A stretch of DNA of 64,000 nucleotides. It comes from Paenibacillus sp. CF384 (GTDB lineage Bacteria > Bacillota > Bacilli > Paenibacillales > Paenibacillaceae). The notes beneath the pieces were generated by a model. It was not told the origin of the DNA, did not search any database, and was given only the letters and a program-made list of their open reading frames with translations. Position 1 is the first letter of the stretch; each line of letters opens with the position of its first letter. Below, in pieces: positions 46,701 through 55,631 of this stretch. The DNA is taken from assembly GCF_900106745.1 (NCBI RefSeq), contig NZ_FNNV01000023.1, positions 1 to 64,000 of the forward strand, read 5' to 3'. The position numbers and the translations under genes are program-made.

Positions 46701-48458
46701 TTAACCGCAACTGACGAATGGACCGACGTGAGCATCAGTGAGGGTGAAGGTGAAGGTAAACGTGAAGTTGTGATTAATACCGGATCTAATACTCTCATGC
46801 ATGTCATGATCAAAGCGACGGATAAACCCACTACGATGTTTATCGACGATGTTTTCTTTGGCATATCCGGCGGGGCGAACCTAATCGAGAACGCCGACTT
46901 TGAAGACGGGTCGTCGGTCCCTTGGTGGGGCGTGGAAGGGCCATTTTCCCTCGTTGAAGTCATTGATGCTAATAGCAAACCAGAATTTTATCCATTGAGG
47001 GACAAATCGATACGCGAAAACAACCCGCTGTTGTTTACGATTCATGCAACGGATAAGAATGGAACTCCATTGACTTACAGCGCGTCGAATCTGCCTGCAG
47101 GCGCTTCATTCAATGCTTCCTCCCGTGTATTCAGCTGGACGCCAACGTATTCTCAAGCAGGCGTATACGCGGTTACGTTTTACGTGACGGATGGAACAAG
47201 CACCGTTTCTGAAGATGTACAAATCAACGTGGTTGACGGACCAACGCCGCCAACGGCACCGTCAACGATACCGTCTACGATACCGTCTACGACACCATCG
47301 AACCCGCAGCCCGGAACCGTGAAGATTGCAGCGAATCCTGACGGTAACGGAAAAGCTGTCGTCGACGTGAAGGCAAATGAACTTCAGGCAGCTCTGCTCA
47401 GTGCGAAAGACTCCATTGTGGACATTATCGTTGAAGGAGCAGAGTCGGCCAAAGCAGTAATCGTTAATCTGTCCGGCGAATCCATTCAATCCGCGCTCGA
47501 CAATAAGATTAAGCAGTTTAATATCAATACCGGACTTGCCGTGATCTCGATTTCGACGGAACTGTTGAAGAAGCAAGACGGAGCTTCCGGAAATGTTCAA
47601 CTTTCGGTAACGAATGTCGATTCCCAGTCGCTATCCGATGAAGTGAAAGCAACTGTTGGCAGCCATCCGGTTTATGACTTCAATCTCAGCGTCGACGGGA
47701 AGACGATTAGCCAATTCGGGGATCAAGCCGTGACAGTGAAGCTGAACTATACGTTGAAGCCCGGAGAAGACCCGAATCAAATCATCATTTATTACGTGAA
47801 TGATAACGGCAAGCTTGAAATCGTGAAGAACGGCAAATTCGATTCCGTAACCGGTCAAGTGACATTCAACACTACGCATTTCAGTAAATATGCCATTGCC
47901 TTAAACGTTGTAAGCTTTAACGATATTGCCAACGTATCATGGGCGCAAGACAGCATAGAAGCATTGGCAGCAAGAGGCATTATCCAAGGCGTTGGTTTAC
48001 ACAGCTTTAAACCAAATGATCAGCTGACAAGAGCAGCCTTTATTACGATGCTGATGAATGCCTTTGATTTGATTGACAGTAAGGCCACGACTTCACTAAC
48101 CGACGTGAAGAAGGACACATGGTATTACGGCGCAATCGCATCGGCACAGCAACTCGGTATTGTAAAAGGGAAATCGAACAGCATGTTTGGCGTTCATGAT
48201 CTGATTTCTAGACAGGACATGGCTGTTATGATTTACAATGCAGGGTTACTGGTAAAGGCTGACTTTGCCGGAAACGGAGAAGCAGCTTCCTTCCGGGATC
48301 AATCCGAAATCGCGGCATACGCTGTAAACGCGGTAGCCGCTATTCAACAAGCCAGTATCATTAACGGTGTAGGTAATGGGAAATTCGCACCTCGGGATGT
48401 GGCAACTAGAGCACAGGCAGCAGTTGTTATTTGGAACATGTTCATGAATGCGAAGTAA
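43791..48458 (+). CDS. Large SLH-anchored right-handed beta-helix surface protein
   Basis: 1555 residues. Signal peptide (1-29); right-handed parallel beta-helix of polysaccharide-lyase type (about 33-520); CBM-like module (540-672); PEPEPE linker; DUF1349/LamG-like module (702-886); second CBM-like module (905-1058); cadherin/Ig-like domain (1062-1148); a PSTIPST repeat linker; a beta-rich region; and three SLH domains (about 1365-1553). It probably binds or cleaves a plant or microbial polysaccharide at the cell surface. No lyase active-site residues can be named with confidence. GGGGAG precedes the ATG. Confidence 0.8.
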   Translation: MVRFKKVIAFFCMLTLVASLMSISPAAASATSLNSYYVDAVYGNDNNSGLSPGQAWKTLNKVNSTEFVPGDQILFKAGDVWNGHLTIDDSGYGANRITFDKYGEGPKPIIAGGGVPKTIFVKNAEYVTIKNLEITNDAPENDHRYGIFVSNDTGRTLRSLHFESLDIHNVKGNYAGSLRFWSAAIGFNAYKSNSSYDDFLIADSHIYDNESHGIQSDGDEAVKDHTFFTNVVIRNNFFERNGNGDIVVGLCDAPLIEYNTSYDQGGGFEGYGYTVSMWEWLSKNAVFQNNEVAYTNHDPLQDNDDGDSQAFDADIATVDRVTFQYNYSHDNAGGFLLVMGNSQENYKGATVRYNVSFNDHKTNVNENTTLSINHAGSEGSYIYNNVFYNNIEDEGIHIKSLATEAANIYYQNNIFYSNAASTYPSAADSNNVFDYNGYFGTGNIAPAEDTHAITADPKFAEPIPAVPTDGMEGADVFKLSADSPYINAGTIIADNGGRDFWGNTLYKDAPDIGAHEFGSPKAAAVTVTPKPLLIPDAIDPAIHAGRWSVKAVSTDTASNSELKQTLTGVESNKDYEAKVWVKGTGGYTLSVSDGNTVIDDVSFEASNEWTEIQLPVNSGNSSMLVYALTETGGTAGTAYFDDAYLGVANGSNLLENSSFEYGNRPWARGDVFTLFHTVDPTNPDTPDPEPEPELPTTAVQVNDDFDSSTLNARWKWVSEDPLKWSLSTNPGHMNIASSGGDVDSTKNVLLQWAPKGDFTIETKVSAIPTADWEQTGLLVYMDGANHIKLNRVHDGELKFQFGYKQAGVWNSGTYTNINDTEDDNADYYLKLEKIGATYTGYYSQDGTAYTKIASFTVYFPGNKRIGLYNCNGTNVIADFDYLHMTSLNTDADEPTAPPTTPPTVDNEVHSGEYAIKVDNNLAGSAWKNIGYSNIAVTPNTDMVFKAWVKGSGGVKVVIAKADWSTLGEMDLTATDEWTDVSISEGEGEGKREVVINTGSNTLMHVMIKATDKPTTMFIDDVFFGISGGANLIENADFEDGSSVPWWGVEGPFSLVEVIDANSKPEFYPLRDKSIRENNPLLFTIHATDKNGTPLTYSASNLPAGASFNASSRVFSWTPTYSQAGVYAVTFYVTDGTSTVSEDVQINVVDGPTPPTAPSTIPSTIPSTTPSNPQPGTVKIAANPDGNGKAVVDVKANELQAALLSAKDSIVDIIVEGAESAKAVIVNLSGESIQSALDNKIKQFNINTGLAVISISTELLKKQDGASGNVQLSVTNVDSQSLSDEVKATVGSHPVYDFNLSVDGKTISQFGDQAVTVKLNYTLKPGEDPNQIIIYYVNDNGKLEIVKNGKFDSVTGQVTFNTTHFSKYAIALNVVSFNDIANVSWAQDSIEALAARGIIQGVGLHSFKPNDQLTRAAFITMLMNAFDLIDSKATTSLTDVKKDTWYYGAIASAQQLGIVKGKSNSMFGVHDLISRQDMAVMIYNAGLLVKADFAGNGEAASFRDQSEIAAYAVNAVAAIQQASIINGVGNGKFAPRDVATRAQAAVVIWNMFMNAK

Positions 48459-48487
48459 CATCACGGTAGTGTAAATACATTCATTCA

Positions 48488-48520
48488 AGAGGTGGCTCTT
48501 TGACTCAAAGAGCCATCTCA
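48488..48520 (+). other. Intercistronic hairpin
   Basis: GAGGTGGCTCTTTG/CAAAGAGCCATCTC stem, no T-run, directly before the RBS of the next gene. It may set relative expression of the surface protein and the foldase. Confidence 0.55.
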
Positions 48521-48538
48521 TGAAAGGAGGAAGTAAAC

Positions 48539-49639
48539 ATGGGTAAGAGAGGTACGAAGAAGCAGTTTCATCTACAATTCAAACCTATGTTGTTCGTTAT
48601 TGCGGCAATTGCAGTTTCATTAACGACTTTTATCATTGTCGGCTATACAAAACATAACAATTGGGAGTCTAGTGTGGTAGCAACGGTAAACGATGAACCG
48701 ATCACCGTGCAAGAATTCATGCCTAAACTCGTCAAGCATCGCGCTGAAGTATTGGCGTATTTTAAGAAGGAACATAACGTTGAACCGGGAGAAGATTTCT
48801 GGACAAGCAGCTTCGATGGAGAGATACCGGCAGAAATGCTTAAGAAGATTGCCCTGGATGAGTGTATCGCTATTAAAGTTCAGCAGATCGCAGGACTAGA
48901 GAAGGGACTGGTTAAGGATATCAGCTATTCTCAATTTCTAGAAGATCTGAAGAACGAGAATACAAGACGGGCAACGGCTATCGCAAACAAGAAAGTCGTC
49001 TATGGTCCGCAGCAGTATACGGAAGATGTTTATTTTGCAAAATTGTTTACGGATATGACTCATAAATTAATGGACCAAGTAAATGAGCAACATGTCGTTT
49101 CAGAGAAAGAGATCAAGCTCTATTATGAGCAAGCCATAGCTGCTAATAAGTATAAGAAAACAGATACAGTAAAGGTAGAGAAAATAGCTTTCCCATTTAT
49201 AGCCGGAGATGATAAGAGTAAGACCGATGCAAAGGAACTGGCAGAAGAAGTACAGAAGAAATTCGCTAACGGAGATTCATTAAAGGAACTATCGGATTGG
49301 GTTGGAAAGCATTCTCTAATTCAAGTAGAATCCGGTGAACAGATATTTGATTCTACAACAAATCATGAAGATTATATGCCCGCCACTCATGAATTTACCG
49401 AAAATGCTGTCGGCTTATCTGTAGGGCAGGTAAGTGAGGTTTTCGAGTACAATAAAGCTTATTATGTCATGAAGTGTCTCGAGAAATCGGATGAAGGATT
49501 CCATAAACTGGGGGAAGTTAGTGAATCGATCGCTCAATTATTGAAAGATAAGAAGTATATCGCTTATGTTAACGATTTGGTCAAGCGTGCAGCTGTTGTT
49601 ATGGATAAAGAGGTATATCGGACGCTTAAGACCGCCTGA
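48539..49639 (+). CDS. Membrane-anchored PpiC/SurA-like peptidyl-prolyl isomerase
   Basis: 366 residues. N-terminal membrane anchor (about 17-37), a SurA-N-like helical chaperone region (VVATVNDEPITVQEFMPKLV) and a parvulin-like segment (about 210-340, with AVGLSVGQVSEVFEYNKAYYVMK). It should help fold exported proteins outside the membrane, like PrsA, but has a transmembrane anchor instead of a lipobox. Parvulin motifs are degenerate, so isomerase activity is uncertain. It lies 80 bp behind the giant SLH protein with AAAGGAGG before the ATG. Confidence 0.75.
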   Translation: MGKRGTKKQFHLQFKPMLFVIAAIAVSLTTFIIVGYTKHNNWESSVVATVNDEPITVQEFMPKLVKHRAEVLAYFKKEHNVEPGEDFWTSSFDGEIPAEMLKKIALDECIAIKVQQIAGLEKGLVKDISYSQFLEDLKNENTRRATAIANKKVVYGPQQYTEDVYFAKLFTDMTHKLMDQVNEQHVVSEKEIKLYYEQAIAANKYKKTDTVKVEKIAFPFIAGDDKSKTDAKELAEEVQKKFANGDSLKELSDWVGKHSLIQVESGEQIFDSTTNHEDYMPATHEFTENAVGLSVGQVSEVFEYNKAYYVMKCLEKSDEGFHKLGEVSESIAQLLKDKKYIAYVNDLVKRAAVVMDKEVYRTLKTA

Positions 49640-49695
49640 TCCCCTCGAATTTAATCTCTAGCCTACAATCCTTTTACTCCATCCTAATAATGGTA

Positions 49696-49704
49696 TGGTA
49701 TAAT
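49696..49704 (+). promoter_or_regulatory. Extended -10 promoter of the DHH gene
   Basis: TGGTATAAT, an extended -10 with perfect TATAAT, no good -35; 46 bp before the start codon. Confidence 0.45.
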
Positions 49705-49749
49705 AGTCCTATTAACGGACTGATAGATCTACTACACGGAGGGGTCAGG

Positions 49750-50661
49750 ATGAGGCTAGTCACAAGATCAGATTTCGATGGGTTGGTTACGGCGGTTTTG
49801 TTCAGAAAGCTAGGCATGATCGATGATATGAAGTTTGTACATCCCAAAGACATGCAGGATGGTTTAGTTGAAATTACGAGTAACGATATTTTGACGAATG
49901 TTCCTTTTATAGCAGGCTGCGGTCTATGGTTCGATCATCATGCGAGCGAGTTGAAACGATCACAGGAAGAGGGATTTACATACAAAGGCGAGATCAGAAT
50001 TGTCGATAGCGCCGCAAGAGTCGTCTATGATTTCTATGGGGGACGCGATAAGTTCGGTTCGTTCTTCGATAGTATCATGGAAGGCGTAGACAAGGCGGAT
50101 GCCGCAAAGTTTAGCAAAGAGGATATATTGAATCCGCAAGGCTGGGATCTGCTCTCCTTTATTATGGACTCTCGCACGGGGCTTGGCCGCTATCGTGATT
50201 TCCGTATAAGCAATTACCAGCTGATGGAGAAGTTGGTTGGTCTATGTCTGGAACAATCGCTTGAAGAGATCATGCAGGATGAAGACGTGAAACAACGGGT
50301 GGACCGGTATTTTGAACTGGATCTGTTGTTCCGTGAGATGCTCGCTGCCCATACGCGTGTGGAAGGGAATGCGATCATTACGGATCTCAGAGGCGTGGAA
50401 ACCATCTATCCCGGCAATCGTTTCTTGGTGTATGCCCTTCATCCGGAGCAGAATGTGTCGCTGTGGATCGTGGATGGATTCCAGAAACAGAATTGCGCGA
50501 TCGCATGCGGACATAGCATCGTGAATCGCTCATGCAGTGTCCCGGTTGGCTATCTGATGCGGGAATTCGGTGGCGGCGGACATGAAGCTGCCGGAACTTG
50601 CCAAGTGCCGTACGAGTCTGCGGATGAAGCAATCGAAGTGATTATTAAACGATTTAATTGA
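49750..50661 (+). CDS. DHH-family phosphoesterase
   Basis: 303 residues. Motifs TRSDFDGLV (metal Asp), WFDHHASE (DHH) and the DHHA1-type GGGGHEAAGTCQV. Family members include exopolyphosphatases, NrnA oligoribonucleases and c-di-AMP phosphodiesterases; this one cannot be narrowed. ATG 49750 has GGAGGGG upstream, and the residues of the longer frame lie over the promoter. Confidence 0.85.
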   Translation: MRLVTRSDFDGLVTAVLFRKLGMIDDMKFVHPKDMQDGLVEITSNDILTNVPFIAGCGLWFDHHASELKRSQEEGFTYKGEIRIVDSAARVVYDFYGGRDKFGSFFDSIMEGVDKADAAKFSKEDILNPQGWDLLSFIMDSRTGLGRYRDFRISNYQLMEKLVGLCLEQSLEEIMQDEDVKQRVDRYFELDLLFREMLAAHTRVEGNAIITDLRGVETIYPGNRFLVYALHPEQNVSLWIVDGFQKQNCAIACGHSIVNRSCSVPVGYLMREFGGGGHEAAGTCQVPYESADEAIEVIIKRFN

Positions 50662-50663
50662 GA

Positions 50664-50697
50664 TGAAACCCTTTGGAGTAATTTCCAAAGGGTTTTG
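50664..50697 (+). terminator. Terminator after the DHH gene
   Basis: AAACCCTTTGG/CCAAAGGGTTT hairpin followed by TGCTTTT. Confidence 0.8.
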
Positions 50698-50749
50698 CTT
50701 TTATAAGTCGAACTCTTCTCTAATAAGGAAAAAGCTGAAAGGAATCCAC

Positions 50750-50929
50750 ATGACTACCTCACCGGTGCGAATCAATTGCATGCAATGCCTCCATTACTAT
50801 GTGACATGGGACCCGAAGTTCCCCCGAGGCTGCAAAGCATTTAAGTTCAAAACGTCCACGATGCCAAGTGCTGCTGTTCTATTTTCATCCGGCAAACCAT
50901 GCATGAACTTCGAAGCGAAGCTGAAATAG
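50750..50929 (+). CDS. Small Cys-rich conserved protein
   Basis: 59 residues from ATG after GAAAGGA. Four cysteines (CMQC, RGCKAF and PCMNF) suggest a metal site. The pattern CxxC-x-Y-x-x-TW-x-P-x-x-PRGC-x-A-(F/Y) recurs in small proteins of Bacillus relatives, sometimes labelled uracil-DNA glycosylase without evidence. Function unknown. Confidence 0.7.
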   Translation: MTTSPVRINCMQCLHYYVTWDPKFPRGCKAFKFKTSTMPSAAVLFSSGKPCMNFEAKLK

Positions 50930-50962
50930 GGCACCGATCCGATGAGGATCGATGCCCTATAA
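50927..50962. terminator. Bidirectional terminator
   Basis: AGGGCACCGATCC/GGATCGATGCCCT stem between the convergent small-protein and metY genes. Confidence 0.75.
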
Positions 50963-50983
50963 GAGAGTTTGAAAGAGGAGCGA

Positions 50984-52357
<1,374 letters not shown>

Positions 52358-52364
52358 TTAAGAC

Positions 52365-53474
52365 ATGACGATTACGGTTCCAGTACTTGGAAAGCGCGAT
52401 TTGAACCGCGCACTGCTCGCGAGGCAAATGCTGCTGAAGCGCGTCAATCTGCCGGCATTGGATGCGATAGAGCGATTAGTCGGATTGCAGGCCCAAGCTC
52501 CGAATTCCCCTTATTACGGTTTGTGGGCGCGGCTCGAAGATTTCAGGCAGGAAGAATTGAGCCAGCTTCTGCAAGAACGAAAGGCCGTTCGCATCGCGCT
52601 GATGCGCTCGACCATCCATTTGGTGTCCGCTCGCGATTGTTTGGCTTTAAGACCATGGGTACAAGCCGTTCTTAACCGTGGATTAAAAGGTTCATTCGGC
52701 AAACTTCTTACTGGTTTAGATGAGCAGGAACTTGCTGATGCAGGCCGCGCGCTGGTCGAGGAACAGCCGATGACTTCGAACGAGCTTGGCAAGCGGCTTA
52801 GCGAGAAATGGCCGGACCGAGATCCCGAAGCTCTTGCAGCCGCCACCCGAAATTCAGTTCCGCTTGTCCAATTGCCGCCTCGCGGCCTTTGGGGTGAAAG
52901 CGGACAAGCCACTCATACTTCTGCAGAAGCATGGTTAGGACAGACGCTTTCTTCCGAACCGGAGGCTGAGGAGATGATCCTCCGCTATCTGTCTGCCTTT
53001 GGCCCGGCTTCCGTGAAAGATATGCAGACATGGTCGGGTTTAACGGGGCTGCGCAGCGAATTCGAGAAGCTCCGACCTAGACTCGTTAGCTTCCAAGACG
53101 AGCTGGGGAACGAGCTGTTCGATCTGCCGGATGCGCCGCGGCCGGATGCTGATAGTCCGTCCCCAGCTCGATTGCTGGGCGAGTTTGACAATATACTCTT
53201 GTCGCATGCTGATCGTACGCGAATTATTGATGATGCTTATCGTAATCGCGTATTTACGAAGAACGGCATCATCCGATCGGTTATCCTTGTTGACGGCTTC
53301 GTCAGCGGAATGTGGCATCTGAATCGGGGAAGCGGGAAGAGGGCTGTGCTAACCATTGAACCATTCAAGAAACTTACTTCGCAGGAATGTGACGAATTAA
53401 CCGAAGAAGGAGCTCAACTACTGAAATTCGTAGCTGGTGAGGACGAAGCTCATGACATTCGGTTCAACTATTAG
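52365..53474 (+). CDS. Winged-helix DNA-binding (HTH_42/YcaQ-like) protein
   Basis: 369 residues. LVGLQAQAPNSPYYGLWARL and IALMRSTIHLVSARDC are typical of the HTH_42 family, which includes DNA-repair glycosylases of the AlkZ/YcaQ type. AGGAGG lies 12 bp before the ATG. The GNAT gene follows after 21 bp, so they probably form an operon. Confidence 0.78.
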   Translation: MTITVPVLGKRDLNRALLARQMLLKRVNLPALDAIERLVGLQAQAPNSPYYGLWARLEDFRQEELSQLLQERKAVRIALMRSTIHLVSARDCLALRPWVQAVLNRGLKGSFGKLLTGLDEQELADAGRALVEEQPMTSNELGKRLSEKWPDRDPEALAAATRNSVPLVQLPPRGLWGESGQATHTSAEAWLGQTLSSEPEAEEMILRYLSAFGPASVKDMQTWSGLTGLRSEFEKLRPRLVSFQDELGNELFDLPDAPRPDADSPSPARLLGEFDNILLSHADRTRIIDDAYRNRVFTKNGIIRSVILVDGFVSGMWHLNRGSGKRAVLTIEPFKKLTSQECDELTEEGAQLLKFVAGEDEAHDIRFNY

Positions 53475-53495
53475 CAATGGAGGGAGCTGCTTAAG

Positions 53496-54266
53496 ATGAT
53501 AACGAGGCCTTGTCAGATCCGTGAGATTCATCATCTTATCGAAGAATATTCGCAGAGTCTATCTTCGCCATTCGATTCATTTCTGGAGGATCACATCGCA
53601 GCATCGTCGTTCTACGTGTTTGAAGAAGGAGCTGCATCCGTCGGCTACTATGCGATCCATAATAGCGAAACACTAACTCAGTTCTATATCATCCGCGCAT
53701 ACCAGAAGCATTCACAGCGGCTATTCAGCGAAGTACTTGAACGGAATACGTTGACCTCGCTGCTTGTTCCGACCTGCGATGAACTGTTTCTAAGTCTGGC
53801 TTTAGATAAAGACTTCAAGATCGATAAACAAGCTTACTTCTTTCAAGACGGCCAGGTGGAGCAATCGGAAAGCAAGGGGACAGGAGATGAGTCATTTCGC
53901 CTTGCCGACTTCGGTGATTTACCTCAAATTGAGCAGGTTTGCGGCGATTTTCTAGATGACTATGAGCGCCGAATTCGTAATGGAGAGCTATTCACCTACT
54001 ATAGAGATACACTGCTACTCGGCGTCGGCGTTATGGAGTCATCCAAGATGATTGCAGGAGTGGCCAGCATAGGGATGTTTACGAATGAGCAGATGCGTAA
54101 GCAGGGGGTGGGGAGGAACATCATTTTGCACTTGAAAAAATGGTGTTATGAGCATAATCTAACGCCTATATGCGGCTGTTGGTACTATAACGAAGCTTCG
54201 AAATTAACATTGGAAAGCGCGGGAATGGTTACGAAGACCAGACTGCTGAATATAAAAGTCAACTAA
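53496..54266 (+). CDS. GNAT-family N-acetyltransferase
   Basis: 256 residues. The C-terminal half is a GNAT domain with the acetyl-CoA loop RKQGVGRNIILHLK and the closing CGCWYYNEASKLTLESAGM. The N-terminal half looks like a degenerate second module. Acceptor unknown. Co-directional and close to the winged-helix gene. Confidence 0.78.
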   Translation: MITRPCQIREIHHLIEEYSQSLSSPFDSFLEDHIAASSFYVFEEGAASVGYYAIHNSETLTQFYIIRAYQKHSQRLFSEVLERNTLTSLLVPTCDELFLSLALDKDFKIDKQAYFFQDGQVEQSESKGTGDESFRLADFGDLPQIEQVCGDFLDDYERRIRNGELFTYYRDTLLLGVGVMESSKMIAGVASIGMFTNEQMRKQGVGRNIILHLKKWCYEHNLTPICGCWYYNEASKLTLESAGMVTKTRLLNIKVN

Positions 54267-54303
54267 AACCAGCCGTCATGTACAACTGCTGGCTCTATAG
54301 AAA

Positions 54304-54340
54304 ATGGCGGCACTAGGTTTGTACCCGAGGCCGCCATTCC
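54304..54340. terminator. Terminator between GNAT and Arc-like genes
   Basis: AATGGCGG/CCGCCATT stem with a 20-base loop, A/T-rich on both sides; may serve both strands. Confidence 0.6.
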
Positions 54341-54356
54341 TTATTTATGTTCCAAT

Positions 54357-54530
54357 TTAAGCATTGGGCGGCTTCTTCGGCAATCGGTCAGCCTTCTTCA
54401 ACGCTTCGCGAATCAGAAATTCGAGGTGTCCATTAACGCTTCGGAATTCTTCGTTCGCCCACTGTTCTAACGCGCGATAAATTTCAGGATCCAGGCGAAG
54501 GGGAAACGCCCTCTTCTCAGTTGCGATCGA
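54357..54530 (-). CDS. Arc/CopG-like small DNA-binding protein, possible non-AUG start
   Basis: The recognisable protein is about 58 residues: KRAFPLRLDPEIYRALEQWA is a ribbon-helix-helix start, followed by EFRSVNGHLEFLIREALKK. This family commonly sits just downstream of SPFH genes. After the SPFH stop, AAGGGGCGG is followed 6 bases later by ATCGCAACT, in frame and where homologs begin, so an ATC start is inferred; coordinates here use it. The only canonical start in frame, ATG at 54602, lies far inside the SPFH gene. Start uncertain, gene itself likely. Confidence 0.65.
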   Translation of the reverse strand, partial: SIATEKRAFPLRLDPEIYRALEQWANEEFRSVNGHLEFLIREALKKADRLPKKPPNA

Positions 54531-54540
54531 TATCCGCCCC

Positions 54541-55410
54541 TTAGGTGTACAAGGTGCCCGTATTGATGACAGGCGTTGCGCCTTTATCGGATACGATGGC
54601 AACCATCAGATTGTTGACCATTACCGCGCGGCGCTCCTCGTCGAGGACAATCCCCTTGTCTTCCAGTTGACGAAGAGCCATGTCGACCATGCCCACCGCT
54701 CCTTCGACGATCTTGGATCTCGCCGCTACGATTGCGGTAGCTTGTTGTCGCTGCAGCATTGCGCTGGCGATTTCTTGCGCGTATGCGAGATGAATGAGAC
54801 GTGTTTCTATGATTTGCACGCCGGAAAACAACAATTTGCTCTGCAGTTCCGTCAATAATTCGCGTGCCACATCATCCGCGTTACCTCGCAATGAAAACTG
54901 CTGCTCATCCGAAAATGTATCATACGGATATTGCGCTGCGATATGCCGAACAGCGGTTTCGCTCTGAATTTCCACGAATTTCTCGTAATTATCCACGTTG
55001 AAGGACGCTTTCGCCGTATCCATGACCTTAAATACGACTACGGCCGCAATTTCCACCGGATTGCCTTGCGCGTCATTTACTTTGAGCTTCTGGCTCGTGA
55101 AGTTGCGTACGCGAAGTGTCACCTTTCTCTTCTCTGTGAGCGGCAGCACCATCCATAGTCCGCTTTCGAGCACGGAACCCTTATATTTGCCGAAGAATGT
55201 GATGACTGCGCTCTCATTCGGATTCACGATGATTAACGATGATAAGCAAATCACGAGCAAGATTAATTGAACGGCTCCCAGCGCGATAAGTGAGAAATTC
55301 GGCGTTTCGTCTACTCCTTTGACGAATGTCAGAATCATCAACACGAATAACATGATGGAAACAAATATTACGGCAAATCCATTTACGTGCCACGCTTTGT
55401 GTTCTTGCAT
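54541..55410 (-). CDS. SPFH/Band 7 domain membrane protein
   Basis: 289 residues. Two N-terminal membrane segments, then the Band 7 domain (NPNESAVITFFGKYKGSV ... VRHIAAQYPYDTF) and a long helical tail. SPFH proteins scaffold membrane microdomains. ATG 55410 has AAGGAGG upstream. Its stop is 10 bp from the Arc-like gene, indicating co-expression. Confidence 0.87.
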   Translation of the reverse strand: MQEHKAWHVNGFAVIFVSIMLFVLMILTFVKGVDETPNFSLIALGAVQLILLVICLSSLIIVNPNESAVITFFGKYKGSVLESGLWMVLPLTEKRKVTLRVRNFTSQKLKVNDAQGNPVEIAAVVVFKVMDTAKASFNVDNYEKFVEIQSETAVRHIAAQYPYDTFSDEQQFSLRGNADDVARELLTELQSKLLFSGVQIIETRLIHLAYAQEIASAMLQRQQATAIVAARSKIVEGAVGMVDMALRQLEDKGIVLDEERRAVMVNNLMVAIVSDKGATPVINTGTLYT

Positions 55411-55631
55411 GGTTATCCTCCTTGTCTGTGTGGGCATCGGTCTTGATCAATTAAGAGAATCTAATATCTTTGCGATATTATTATGATATCACTTTTACCA
55501 GCTGTTTACAACTAGTGCAAGAGTCGGTTCCGACCTTAGACTAGGGGAAAACTAAACTTCAGTCCATTAAAGTCAATCTTGATTTCCCGTAATATGTTGG
55601 CATAACTCATTTGCCAAAGGGGATTTGTTCG

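Noticed and set aside
46430-46978. Long antisense frame inside the beta-helix gene
   Set aside because: Shadow frame with Ser/Pro/Thr bias opposite a clearly domain-rich coding strand.
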